From: Oxalobacteraceae bacterium OTU3CINTB1
GTDB taxonomy: Bacteria; Pseudomonadota; Gammaproteobacteria; Burkholderiales; Burkholderiaceae_D
Direction: 5' to 3'
Assembly (NCBI GenBank): GCA_024123955.1
Contig: CP099652.1
Coordinates: 6,572,001 to 6,636,000, forward strand
Length of the DNA: 64,000 bases
Of this stretch, positions 1 to 8,285 are shown piece by piece; position 1 is the stretch's first letter, and each line of letters begins with the position of its first letter. The notes beneath the pieces were generated by a model that was not told the origin of the DNA, searched no databases, and saw only the letters and a program-made list of their open reading frames with translations. Made by a program: the position numbers and the translations under genes.

Positions 1-1460
1 AGTTCGGTGTATTTATCGAACGCGTGCAGCGACTTGTCGCGGCCATTGCCGGACTGCTTGTAGCCGCCGAACGGCACGGTGATGTCGTCGCCGTCGTACT
101 GGTTCACGTGCACGGTGCCGGCCCGCAGCGCGCGCGCCGTTTGTATCGCCTTGGTCATGTCGGACGTCCATACCGCCGCCTGCAAGCCGTAAGGCGTCGA
201 ATTGGCCTGCCTGATAGCCTCCTTCAGATCGGTAAAGGCCAGCACCGACAGCACCGGCCCGAAGATCTCTTCGCGCGCAATGGTCATGCCGCTGTCGACC
301 TGGTCGAACAAGGTCGGCTCGACGAAGAAGCCGCCGGTCTCGGTGCGCGCCTGGCGCCCGCCCGACAACAGCTTGGCGCCATCCGCCTTGCCGGCTTCGA
401 TGTATCCCATCACGGTCTTCAGTTGCGTGGCGTCGACAATCGCCCCCATCACCGTGTTCTCGTCGAGCGGATCGCCCGGCTGGAAGTCCGGCATCATCGC
501 CAGCGCCTTCTCGATGAATTGGTCCTTGATCGAGGCCTCTACGAACAGGCGCGAAGGCGCGTTGCAGCTCTCGCCCTGATTGAAATAGATCGAGCCGATG
601 GCCGAGGCCACGGCCGCATCCAGGTCGGGACAATCGGCGCAGACGATGTTGGCAGACTTGCCGCCCAATTCGGTCCACGCGCGCTTGAGGTTCGACTGGC
701 CTGCCATCTGCAAAATCTGCTTGCCCACGCGGGTGGAGCCAGTGAAGCCGATGCAGTCGACGTCCATGTGCAGGGCCAGCGCGGCGCCGGCCTCGTGGCC
801 GTAGCCGGGCAGCACATTGAATACGCCGGCCGGAATGCCCGCCTCCAGCGCGATGTCGGCCAGCCGCAGCGCCGTCAACGGCGACTTCTCCGAGGGCTTG
901 AGCACCACGCTGTTACCGGCGGCGAGGGCCGGCGCGATCTTCCACGCGGCCATGATCATCGGGTAGTTCCACGGCACGATGGCGGCGACCACGCCGACCG
1001 GCTCGCGCGTGATCAGCGCCAGACTATTTTCGGCGGTCGGCGCAATCTCGTCGTAGATCTTGTCGATCGCCTCGCCGTACCAGCGCAGGCAGTTGGCGGT
1101 CGCGCCCACGTCCACGCTCTGGCTGTATTTGATTGGCTTGCCCATGTCCAGCGTTTCGAGCAGGGCCAGTTCGGGGCCGTACTTTTGCACCAGGTCGGCG
1201 AACTTGATCATGATGCGCTTGCGCTGCGCCGGCGACTTGCCCGCCCAGCTGCGCGCCTCGAAGGCCTCGCGCGCGCTGGCGACCGCCGCGTCGACATCGG
1301 CGCTGTCGCAGCGCGCGACCATGCCCAGCTTGCGGCCGTCGATCGGCGACAGGTTTTCGAACTGCTGCGCGTTCTTCGCCCACACGCGCTGGCCGCCGAT
1401 AAAGGCGCGGTTGTCCATCTGCAGGCTTGCCGCCCGCTCATGCCACGATGTTGTAGTCAT
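1..1460 (-). CDS. puuC: Gamma-glutamyl-gamma-aminobutyraldehyde dehydrogenase (PuuC-type), partial at the window edge
   Basis: NAD(P)-dependent aldehyde dehydrogenase. It should oxidise 4-aminobutanal or its gamma-glutamyl form during putrescine breakdown. The ATG is at 1460 and 486 codons are present. The last visible residues (KYTEL) are close to the usual family C-terminus, so only a few residues are missing. The catalytic Cys is at residue 299 in the QGESCNAPSRL context. The general base Glu is at 264 in TELGGKSANIV. The cofactor-side motif VPWNYPM is also visible. It lies about 24 nt downstream of the aminotransferase gene and is probably the last gene of this putrescine operon. The aldehyde dehydrogenase family is certain; the exact substrate is inferred from the neighbours. 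Confidence 0.88.
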   Translation of the reverse strand, partial: MTTTSWHERAASLQMDNRAFIGGQRVWAKNAQQFENLSPIDGRKLGMVARCDSADVDAAVASAREAFEARSWAGKSPAQRKRIMIKFADLVQKYGPELALLETLDMGKPIKYSQSVDVGATANCLRWYGEAIDKIYDEIAPTAENSLALITREPVGVVAAIVPWNYPMIMAAWKIAPALAAGNSVVLKPSEKSPLTALRLADIALEAGIPAGVFNVLPGYGHEAGAALALHMDVDCIGFTGSTRVGKQILQMAGQSNLKRAWTELGGKSANIVCADCPDLDAAVASAIGSIYFNQGESCNAPSRLFVEASIKDQFIEKALAMMPDFQPGDPLDENTVMGAIVDATQLKTVMGYIEAGKADGAKLLSGGRQARTETGGFFVEPTLFDQVDSGMTIAREEIFGPVLSVLAFTDLKEAIRQANSTPYGLQAAVWTSDMTKAIQTARALRAGTVHVNQYDGDDITVPFGGYKQSGNGRDKSLHAFDKYTE

Positions 1461-1484
1461 TTTGCGCTCCAATCCAATTCAGGT

Positions 1485-2936
1485 TTAGACCCAGCCGCGT
1501 TCCTTGATGTCGGCGTAGGTCAGGTCCAGGCACTTGCGGATCAGCGTCACCATCTCGTCGATCTGGGCCACGGTCATGACCAGCGGCGGCGCGATGATCA
1601 TGCGGTCGCCGACGGCGCGCATGATCATGCCGTTGTCGAACATGTAGCCACGGCAGACCATGCCCACGCCCAGCGCCTCGTCGAACGTCACGTTATCGTG
1701 CGGTACCGCCCCCTTGCTGCGCACCAGATTGAGGCCCGCGACGAAGCCGCAGCTGTCAGCGTATCCAACCAGCGGATGGTCGGACAGTTCCGCAAAGCGC
1801 TTCTTCAAGTATGGCCCGGTTTCGTTGGCAACGCGCTCGACCAGCTTCTCGTCTTCGATGATGCGGATATTTTCCAGCGCGGCCGCGCAGGCGACCGGGT
1901 GGCCGGAATAGGTGAAGCCGTGATTGAACTCGCCGCCCTGCCCGATCAGCACATCGGCCACGCGGTCGCCGACCAGCACACCGCCGAGCGGCACATAACC
2001 GGACGTGACGCCCTTGGCGAAGGTGATCAGGTCGGGCTTCATGCCGAACAGCTCCGACGCGAACCACTTGCCGAGGCGCCCGAAGCCGCAGATCACCTCG
2101 TCGGCGATCAGCAGGATGCCGTATTTGTCGCAGATGCGCTGGATCTCGGGCCAGTACGTCGCGGGCGGGATGATCACGCCGCCGGCGCCCTGCACAGGCT
2201 CACCGATGAAGGCCGCGACCTTGTCGGCGCCGACCTCCAGGATTTTCTTCTCCAGCCACGACGCGGCCTCGATGCCGAATTCGTCCTCGGTCATGCCGTG
2301 CCCAGACTCCAGGTAGTTCGGCTGGCCGATATGGACGATGCCGGGAATCGGCAAACCGCCCTGCGCGTGCATGCCGTCCATGCCGCCCAGCGAGGCGCCG
2401 GCCACGGTGCTGCCGTGATAGGCGTTGTGGCGGCTGATGATGGTGTGGCGTTCCTTGTAGCCCAATACGTCCCAGTAGCGGCGCACCATGCGCAGATTGG
2501 TGTCGTTGCCTTCCGAGCCGGAGCCGGTGAAGTAGACGTGGTTGAACTGCGGCGGCGATATCTTCGCCAGCTTGGCGGCCAGTTGCACCGCCGGCACGTT
2601 GGTGGTGTTGAAGAAGCTGTTATAAAACGGCAGCGTCTCCATCTGCTTGTACACCGCTTCCGAAATGCTGGTGCGGCCGTAGCCGACATTGACGCACCAC
2701 AGGCCGGACATGCCGTCCAGGACCTTCTTCCCCTGCGAGTCCCACAGGTAGATGCCCTCGCCGCGCACCATCACGCGCGCGCCCTTTTCGCCCAGCGCCT
2801 TGTGGTCGGTGAACGGATGCATGTAGTGGGCCGTGTCCAGCTTTTGGATCGCGGCGGTGTCGTACACCTGCGGCGCGGCCGGATTTTTTACCGATGCGAC
2901 CAGCGCGGCGCTTGGTGCCAATGAGTTGTTAGGCAT
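1485..2936 (-). CDS. spuC: Putrescine aminotransferase, SpuC-type class III PLP enzyme
   Basis: PLP-dependent class III aminotransferase of 483 residues. It is likely to transfer the putrescine amino group to pyruvate, giving 4-aminobutanal. The Schiff-base lysine is near residue 308 in ITFAKGVTSGYVPLGG. The GSGSEGNDTNLRM motif for cofactor phosphate binding and DEVICGFGRLG upstream of the lysine are also visible. Length and N-terminus match the SpuC/YgjG-like omega-aminotransferases of Pseudomonas and Burkholderiales. It sits between a glutamine synthetase-like gene and the aldehyde dehydrogenase on the same strand. The locus could therefore run both direct transamination and the gamma-glutamylated route. 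Substrate choice (putrescine, cadaverine or beta-alanine) is inferred from context. Confidence 0.87.
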   Translation of the reverse strand: MPNNSLAPSAALVASVKNPAAPQVYDTAAIQKLDTAHYMHPFTDHKALGEKGARVMVRGEGIYLWDSQGKKVLDGMSGLWCVNVGYGRTSISEAVYKQMETLPFYNSFFNTTNVPAVQLAAKLAKISPPQFNHVYFTGSGSEGNDTNLRMVRRYWDVLGYKERHTIISRHNAYHGSTVAGASLGGMDGMHAQGGLPIPGIVHIGQPNYLESGHGMTEDEFGIEAASWLEKKILEVGADKVAAFIGEPVQGAGGVIIPPATYWPEIQRICDKYGILLIADEVICGFGRLGKWFASELFGMKPDLITFAKGVTSGYVPLGGVLVGDRVADVLIGQGGEFNHGFTYSGHPVACAAALENIRIIEDEKLVERVANETGPYLKKRFAELSDHPLVGYADSCGFVAGLNLVRSKGAVPHDNVTFDEALGVGMVCRGYMFDNGMIMRAVGDRMIIAPPLVMTVAQIDEMVTLIRKCLDLTYADIKERGWV

Positions 2937-2964
2937 AGTGATTCCTTGTTGGAGAATTGGATGA

Positions 2965-4335
2965 TCAGACGTGCAGCAGCAGGTGTTCGCGTTCCCACGG
3001 GCTGATGACGGTCATGAATTCCTGGTGCTCCAGGTCCTTGATGGCGGCGTAGACATCGATGAAGCGCCCACCCAATACGCTGCGCAGCTTGTCCTCGGCG
3101 CGCAGATGCTGCAGTGCCTCCGGCAGGCCTTGCGGCAGTTCGACTTTGAGGTCGTAGGCGCTGCCCACGGTCATCGGCGTCGGCTCCAGCTGCTCGGTCA
3201 TGCCGAGATAGCCGCAGGCTAAGGTGACCGCCAGCGCCAGGTACGGATTGGCATCCGCGCCAATGATGCGGTTTTCGACGCGGCGATCCTGCACGCCCGA
3301 CTCCGGCACACGGAAACCGACGGTGCGGTTGTCCATGCCCCACTGAATATTGATCGGCGCCGCCGTATGGCGCACCAGGCGGCGGTACGAATTGACATAC
3401 GGCGCGACGATCGCCATCGCCGACGGCATGTAGCGCTGCAGGCCTGCGATGTACTGCTTGAAGATCGGCGCGGCCGATCCGTCCTCGGCGCTGAAGATGT
3501 TCATGCCGGTTTTGACATCGACCACGCTCTGGTGCACGTGCATCGCGGAACCCGGTTCGCCCGCCATCGGCTTGGCCATGAAGGTCGCGTACATGTCATG
3601 CTTGAGAGCCGCCTCGCGCAAGGTGCGCTTGAAGAAGAACACCTTGTCGGCCAGCCCCAATGGATCCCCGTGCAGGAAATTGATCTCCATCTGGCCGGCG
3701 CCGATTTCGTGAATCAGGGTGTCGACGTCGAGGTTCATCAATTCGCAGTAGTCGTAGATGTCCTCGAACAGCGGATCGAACTCGTTGACGGCGTCGATGC
3801 TGTAGACCTGGCGGCTGGTCTCCGCGCGGCCGCTGCGCCCGATCGGAGGACGCAAAGGCAGGTCCGGATCGGTGTTCTTGGCGGTCAGGTAGAACTCAAG
3901 CTCCGGCGCGACCACCGGCTTCCATCCTTTGTCCTCATACAGCTTGAGCACCCGGCGCAGCACGGAGCGCGGCGCGAAGTCCACCAGGCGGCCATCCGAA
4001 AAATAGCAGTCGTGGATCACCTGCGCGGTCGGGTCGCTGGCCCACGGCACCATGGTGATGGTGGTGGGATCGGCCTTCAGAATCATATCGCGGTCGGTGC
4101 TGGAGATGGCGCGGTCGTAGCCCGCGTCCTCGGTCGGATAATTGCCGGTCACGGTCATGCCCAGCACCGCTTCCGGGATGCGCATGCCGCGCTCCTGGGT
4201 GAATTTACCGCGCGGGAGGATCTTCCCGCGCGCCACGCCCGTCAGATCGGGCACCAGGCATTCAATTTCGGTGACGTGTTTTTCGTTCAGCCACAGATCC
4301 ATATCTGTGTACGTAAAGTTCTCGCGGATTGCCAT
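2965..4335 (-). CDS. puuA: Glutamine synthetase-family gamma-glutamylputrescine synthetase, copy 1
   Basis: Type I glutamine synthetase fold protein of 456 residues. PuuA/SpuB-type members ligate glutamate to putrescine using ATP. Visible motifs are the metal-binding stretch QMEINFLHGDP, the ATP-binding segment GSAMHVHQS and the RHTAAPINIQWG loop. The C-terminus lacks the NLYDLP-type adenylylation motif of true GlnA, which supports a polyamine role. Its gene lies 28 nt upstream of the aminotransferase gene. A second highly similar copy of identical length lies at 8286-9656, on the far side of the transporter genes. Which polyamine or monoamine each copy uses cannot be read from sequence. Confidence 0.85.
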   Translation of the reverse strand: MAIRENFTYTDMDLWLNEKHVTEIECLVPDLTGVARGKILPRGKFTQERGMRIPEAVLGMTVTGNYPTEDAGYDRAISSTDRDMILKADPTTITMVPWASDPTAQVIHDCYFSDGRLVDFAPRSVLRRVLKLYEDKGWKPVVAPELEFYLTAKNTDPDLPLRPPIGRSGRAETSRQVYSIDAVNEFDPLFEDIYDYCELMNLDVDTLIHEIGAGQMEINFLHGDPLGLADKVFFFKRTLREAALKHDMYATFMAKPMAGEPGSAMHVHQSVVDVKTGMNIFSAEDGSAAPIFKQYIAGLQRYMPSAMAIVAPYVNSYRRLVRHTAAPINIQWGMDNRTVGFRVPESGVQDRRVENRIIGADANPYLALAVTLACGYLGMTEQLEPTPMTVGSAYDLKVELPQGLPEALQHLRAEDKLRSVLGGRFIDVYAAIKDLEHQEFMTVISPWEREHLLLHV

Positions 4336-4459
4336 GTAATTCTCTCATTGTTGTTTTGATCGTGCGCGGGGCCGCGTGCGGGCCGCCGTTGCCGTGGTCC
4401 TGTGGGATGACGCAAAAAGGGGCACTAAGGGACCCGCCGCGCCCACTGTTCGTAGGTCT
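4336..4459 (-). other. Intergenic gap with a 12-codon ORF coupled to puuD
   Basis: The puuD stop codon overlaps the ATG of a 12-codon reading frame (MKTYEQWARRVP, 4425-4463) in an ATGA arrangement. The frame stops before the copy 1 synthetase. Its sequence vaguely resembles aldehyde dehydrogenase N-termini, so it may be a leftover start of a deleted gene, or chance. A weak stem followed by a T-run lies just behind it. No convincing promoter was seen. Confidence 0.3.
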
Positions 4460-5218
4460 TCATGCGTCCCTCCCTTGCTTGTAGATGCGGCAGGCCTCAC
4501 CGAAGGCCTGGAACAACTTGATCGAGTCGGGGTTCTCTGATAACCGCCACTCGGGGTGCCACTGTACCGCGAGCACGAATCCCGTGTCGCCCGGCAGGCT
4601 GTAGGCCTCGACCAGGCCATCGTCGGCGCGGGCCTCCACCACAAGCGACGGCGCAAGTTTGGCGATGCCCTGCCCGTGCAGCGAATTGACCATGATCGTC
4701 GATACGCTATCGAGTATTTGCGCCAAACGGCCGCCCGCCTCCAGGGTCACGCTGTGCGACGCCGCGTACTGCTGCTCCAGCGTCAGCGTCTTCTGCTCGC
4801 GATGGTCGGACATGCCCGGCACGTCGTGCACCGCCTGGTGCAGCGTGCCGCCCAGCGCCACATTCATCTCCTGGAAGCCGCGGCAGATCGCTAGCAGCGG
4901 AATGCCGCGCTCGATTGCGGCGCGTATCAGCGGCAGCGTGGTGGCGTCGCGCGCGGGGTCGCGCGGCAGCAAGGGATCGAGCACCGCTTGCCCATACAGG
5001 GCAGCGTCGACATTTGAGGGGGAGCCGGTCAGCATAATGCCGTCGGCTAGATCGAGCAGCGCGTCGAAATCGGTGGTCGCGCCCAGCGCCGGCACGATCA
5101 GCGGCGTGCAGCGGGCGCCGTCGGCCACGGCGGCGACGTATTTGAGATGCGCGGTGTGGCTGGCGTGGACGCCAACCAGATTGACGCAAGCGGGAACGAG
5201 AACGATAGGGCTGCGCAT
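4460..5218 (-). CDS. puuD: Gamma-glutamyl-gamma-aminobutyrate hydrolase, class I glutamine amidotransferase fold
   Basis: Peptidase C26-type hydrolase of 252 residues. It should release GABA from gamma-glutamyl-GABA. The nucleophile Cys is in LAICRGFQE near residue 112 and the His-Glu pair is in VQWHPEW near residues 221-223. Both match PuuD/SpuA. The ATG at 5218 was chosen. A TTG nine bases upstream (5227) is possible but neither has a clear ribosome binding site. It lies between the transporter permease gene potI and synthetase copy 1 on the same strand. This supports a gamma-glutamylated putrescine pathway even though no PuuB-type oxidase is visible in the window. Confidence 0.86.
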   Translation of the reverse strand: MRSPIVLVPACVNLVGVHASHTAHLKYVAAVADGARCTPLIVPALGATTDFDALLDLADGIMLTGSPSNVDAALYGQAVLDPLLPRDPARDATTLPLIRAAIERGIPLLAICRGFQEMNVALGGTLHQAVHDVPGMSDHREQKTLTLEQQYAASHSVTLEAGGRLAQILDSVSTIMVNSLHGQGIAKLAPSLVVEARADDGLVEAYSLPGDTGFVLAVQWHPEWRLSENPDSIKLFQAFGEACRIYKQGRDA

Positions 5219-5301
5219 GTTTATCAATTTAGCATGAATTACATGATCATATTCCTATTTCGGTGTTCGCCCCCGCTGGTGAAGTTAAATGAATTGGTGG
5301 G

Positions 5302-6147
5302 TCAACCTTTGGCCGCCGATGAAATCTGCTTCTGGCGCAGCCGCTCGTTGCGGGCGATGTAGAGGCTCGACGCGATCACGCCGATGGTGACCACCAGGAT
5401 GGTCAGCGCGGCGACCGCGTTCACGCGCGGGTCCAATCCGAGGCGGGCACGCGAGAAGATCACAATCGGCATCGTCGACGATCCGGGGCCGGACAGGAAT
5501 GCCGAGAGCACCACATCGTCGAGCGACAAGGTGAACGTCAACAGCCACGCGGAGCCCAGCGCTTGTTTGATGTTCGGCAGCGTCACCAGAAAGAACACCT
5601 GATACGGCCTGCAACCCAGGTCCATCGCCGCCTCTTCCAGCGACTTGTTCATCTCCTGCAGGCGCGATTGCACCACCACCGCCGCATAGGCCATGCCCAG
5701 CAAGGTGTGGCCGATCCAGATCGTCATCATGCCGCGCTCGGGGAAGCCGAACACCTTCTGCACCGACACCAGCATCAGCAGCAGCGACAGGCCGATGATC
5801 ACCTCCGGCATCACCAGCGGCGCGCTGACCATGCCGGCGAACAGCGTGCGGCCGGTGAAACGGTGATAGCGATTCAGCACGAAGGCGGCGAAGGTGCCCA
5901 ACACCACCGACGCGCAAGCCGTCATCAGCGCGATGCGCAGCGACAGTCCCAGGCCGCTGATGATCTCCGCGTCGTTCATCAGCGCCGCGTACCATTGCAG
6001 CGAGAAGCCGGTCCACACCATGTCCTGGCGCGAGCTGTTAAACGAGAACATCACCAGCACGAAGATCGGCAGATACAGGAACAGATATCCCATCGACAGC
6101 CAGCCGCGCCCGAACCAGCGCTGCATAAAAGTGGTATTGCCTTTCAT
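5302..6147 (-). CDS. potI: Putrescine ABC transporter permease PotI-type
   Basis: Inner-membrane permease of 281 residues with about six hydrophobic segments. It has the permease EAA-type loop EEAAMDLGCRPYQVFFLVTLP that contacts the ATPase. It forms the second half of the putrescine channel with PotH. Its ATG overlaps the potH stop codon by four bases (ATGA), so the two are translationally coupled. The order potG-potH-potI matches Escherichia coli potFGHI and Pseudomonas spuDEFGH. The binding-protein gene potF is not found next to it. Substrate assignment rests on the catabolic genes on both sides. Confidence 0.88.
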   Translation of the reverse strand: MKGNTTFMQRWFGRGWLSMGYLFLYLPIFVLVMFSFNSSRQDMVWTGFSLQWYAALMNDAEIISGLGLSLRIALMTACASVVLGTFAAFVLNRYHRFTGRTLFAGMVSAPLVMPEVIIGLSLLLMLVSVQKVFGFPERGMMTIWIGHTLLGMAYAAVVVQSRLQEMNKSLEEAAMDLGCRPYQVFFLVTLPNIKQALGSAWLLTFTLSLDDVVLSAFLSGPGSSTMPIVIFSRARLGLDPRVNAVAALTILVVTIGVIASSLYIARNERLRQKQISSAAKG

Positions 6148-7052
6148 GAGCGGGCCTCCTGCTCTGCCTTGTATTTATTGAAGATCGCCATCGGCACCAG
6201 GATCAGCAGGATCACCACGACCGTCACGGAAGACGCCAGCGGCCAGTCGTTATTGGTGAAGAATTCGTCCCACAGTTGGCGGCCGATCATCAGTGTCTCG
6301 GGACCGCCCAGCAGTTCCGGGATCACATATTCGCCGATGGCCGGAATGAACACCAGCATCGAACCGGCGATGATGCCGGACTTCGACAACGGCACGGTGA
6401 TGCGCCAGAACGCTTGCAGCGGCGTCGCACCCAGGTCGGCGGCCGCCTCCAGGAAGCGGGTATCCATCTTCACCAGGTTGGCGTAAAGCGGCAGGATCAT
6501 GAACGGCAGATAGGCGTAGACCATGCCGATGATCAGCGAAAACTGGGTGTTCATCAGGTGCAGCGGCTCGCTGATGGCGCCGATCCCGATCAGGAAGTTG
6601 TTGACGATGCCGTTGGTGGCCAGGATGCCCTTCCACGCGTAGATCCGCAGCAGGAAGGAAGTCCAGAACGGCAGCATCACCAGCATCAGCAGCACCGGCC
6701 GGACGGTCGGCTTGGCGCGCGCCATGAAGTAGGCGAACGGGTAGCCGATGACCAGGCATAGCGCGGTGGTGATGGCGGCGAACTTGAGGGAGCTGAGATA
6801 CGTCAGCACATACAGCTCGTCCTCCGCGATGAACAGGTAGTTCGAGATTTTGACCTTGAACGTGATGATGCCGTCGACGAGTGTCATCAAGGTGCCGAAC
6901 GGATTGCCCATGTCCGACTCGGTGAAGCTGATGCGAAGGACGATCAGGAACGGTACCAGGAAGGCGAACGTCAGCCACAGGAACGGCACGGCGATGACGA
7001 AGCGGCGGCCGGTCAGCCATCGCAAGGTCAGTAAATTCTTCAGGAAGTTCAT
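6144..7052 (-). CDS. potH: Putrescine ABC transporter permease PotH-type
   Basis: Inner-membrane permease of 302 residues. It has an N-terminal transmembrane helix (FVIAVPFLWLTFAFLVPFL) and an EAA loop (LEAAADLGATPLQAFWRITVP). The long segment between helices one and two is typical of PotB/PotH-type subunits. It pairs with PotI and is powered by the PotG ATPase encoded 12 nt upstream. The coding region overlaps potI by four bases. Transport of spermidine instead of putrescine is possible, but the neighbouring catabolic enzymes favour putrescine. Confidence 0.88.
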   Translation of the reverse strand: MNFLKNLLTLRWLTGRRFVIAVPFLWLTFAFLVPFLIVLRISFTESDMGNPFGTLMTLVDGIITFKVKISNYLFIAEDELYVLTYLSSLKFAAITTALCLVIGYPFAYFMARAKPTVRPVLLMLVMLPFWTSFLLRIYAWKGILATNGIVNNFLIGIGAISEPLHLMNTQFSLIIGMVYAYLPFMILPLYANLVKMDTRFLEAAADLGATPLQAFWRITVPLSKSGIIAGSMLVFIPAIGEYVIPELLGGPETLMIGRQLWDEFFTNNDWPLASSVTVVVILLILVPMAIFNKYKAEQEARS

Positions 7053-7064
7053 GACGGTTCCGCC

Positions 7065-8192
7065 TTAGCTGGTCAGCACGACGACGTCGGCGCCGTCCCA
7101 CCAGGCGTAGACGCGCTGGTCGCGCTTGAGCGCGGCGTCGTCGTGGCGGGCGGCGTTGGTGCGCGAAACCTTGATCTCCATGCCGCTGTCCAGGCGCACG
7201 TGGTACAAGGTCTCGTTGCCGAAGTAGGCCATCGCCGTGATCGCGCCCTGCACGCAGTTGTAGCCATGCTCGCCGGCGTTGGCGCGCTGCTCCAGGGTCG
7301 GCGCCTCCGTTTGCAGGGCGATCTTTTCGGGCCGCACGGCCACCGCGACCGGCATGCCCATCACCCCGGTGATGCCGTGGGTGACGTAGTGACGGCCCTC
7401 GGGCGTGTCGATGATCACGTGGTCCGGCTCATCGACCGTGACGCTGCCGTTGAACAGGTTGACGCTGCCGATAAAGTCCGCCACGAAGCGGCAGTTCGGC
7501 GTTTCATAGATTTCGCCCGGCGGGCCGACCTGCAGGATGCGGCCTTCGCTCATGACGGCGATGCGGGTCGCCATGCTCATCGCCTCGTCCTGGTCGTGGG
7601 TGACCATCACGCAGGTCACTCCCACTTCCTCGATGATGCCGACCAATTCCATCTGGGTGCGCTCGCGCAGCTTCTTGTCCAACGCGCCGAGCGGCTCGTC
7701 GAGCAGCAGCAACTGGGGACGCTTGGCCAGGCTGCGCGCCAGCGCCACGCGCTGCTGCTGGCCGCCGGACAGCTGGTGCGGCTTGCGCTTGCCGTAGGCG
7801 GTCAGTTGCACCAGATTGAGCATCTGTTCCACGCGCGCGGCGATTTCGTCCTTCGGCAGGCCATCGCGGCGCAGGCCGAAGGCGATGTTGTCCCACACCG
7901 ACAGGTGCGGGAACAGCGCGTACGACTGGAACATCATGTTGATCGGGCGCTGGTACGGCGGCACGCTGACGATGTCCTTGCCGGCGAGCGTGATCTGACC
8001 CTGGGTCGGGGTCTCGAATCCCGCCAGCATCCGCAGCAGGGTCGATTTGCCGCAGCCCGAGCTGCCCAGCAAGGCGAAAATCTCGCCCTTGTTGATGGCG
8101 ACCGACACGTCGTTGACAGCGCGGACACCGTCGAATTCCTTAACCAGATTGCGGATCAGGAGGAAGGGTTCAGCAGCTCGCTCTATGGTCAT
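7065..8192 (-). CDS. potG: Putrescine ABC transporter ATPase PotG-type
   Basis: ABC ATPase of 375 residues that powers polyamine import. Walker A is GSSGCGKST, the signature is LSGGQQQRVALARSL and Walker B is LLLLDEPLGALD. The following H-loop TCVMVTHDQDEAM is intact. The C-terminal third after about residue 240 forms the TOBE-type regulatory domain typical of PotA/PotG. It is the first transporter gene of the block. About 90 nt of AT-rich DNA separates it from synthetase copy 2, which could hold a promoter. Confidence 0.9.
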   Translation of the reverse strand: MTIERAAEPFLLIRNLVKEFDGVRAVNDVSVAINKGEIFALLGSSGCGKSTLLRMLAGFETPTQGQITLAGKDIVSVPPYQRPINMMFQSYALFPHLSVWDNIAFGLRRDGLPKDEIAARVEQMLNLVQLTAYGKRKPHQLSGGQQQRVALARSLAKRPQLLLLDEPLGALDKKLRERTQMELVGIIEEVGVTCVMVTHDQDEAMSMATRIAVMSEGRILQVGPPGEIYETPNCRFVADFIGSVNLFNGSVTVDEPDHVIIDTPEGRHYVTHGITGVMGMPVAVAVRPEKIALQTEAPTLEQRANAGEHGYNCVQGAITAMAYFGNETLYHVRLDSGMEIKVSRTNAARHDDAALKRDQRVYAWWDGADVVVLTS

Positions 8193-8285
8193 GTTATAAA
8201 ATAATAAATGATTTTAATAATATATCTGAAACGACCATCCGCCGGTCGCCCGATTTTTGGGACACGTGATTATAAATGCTGCCAA
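8193..8285 (-). promoter_or_regulatory. AT-rich leader upstream of potG
   Basis: A 93-base gap between synthetase copy 2 and potG. The half nearest potG is unusually AT-rich for this genome (alternating TATTATTAAAAT-like sequence at about 8193-8225). This would suit a promoter or operator for the transporter genes. No confident -35/-10 pair, palindrome or terminator was identified. Confidence 0.3.

Noticed and set aside
24..2924. Very long plus-strand open frame opposite the aldehyde dehydrogenase and aminotransferase genes
   Set aside because: High-GC codon bias leaves the complementary frame open. The translation is rich in Arg, His and Ala with no family similarity, and the minus-strand enzymes are certain.
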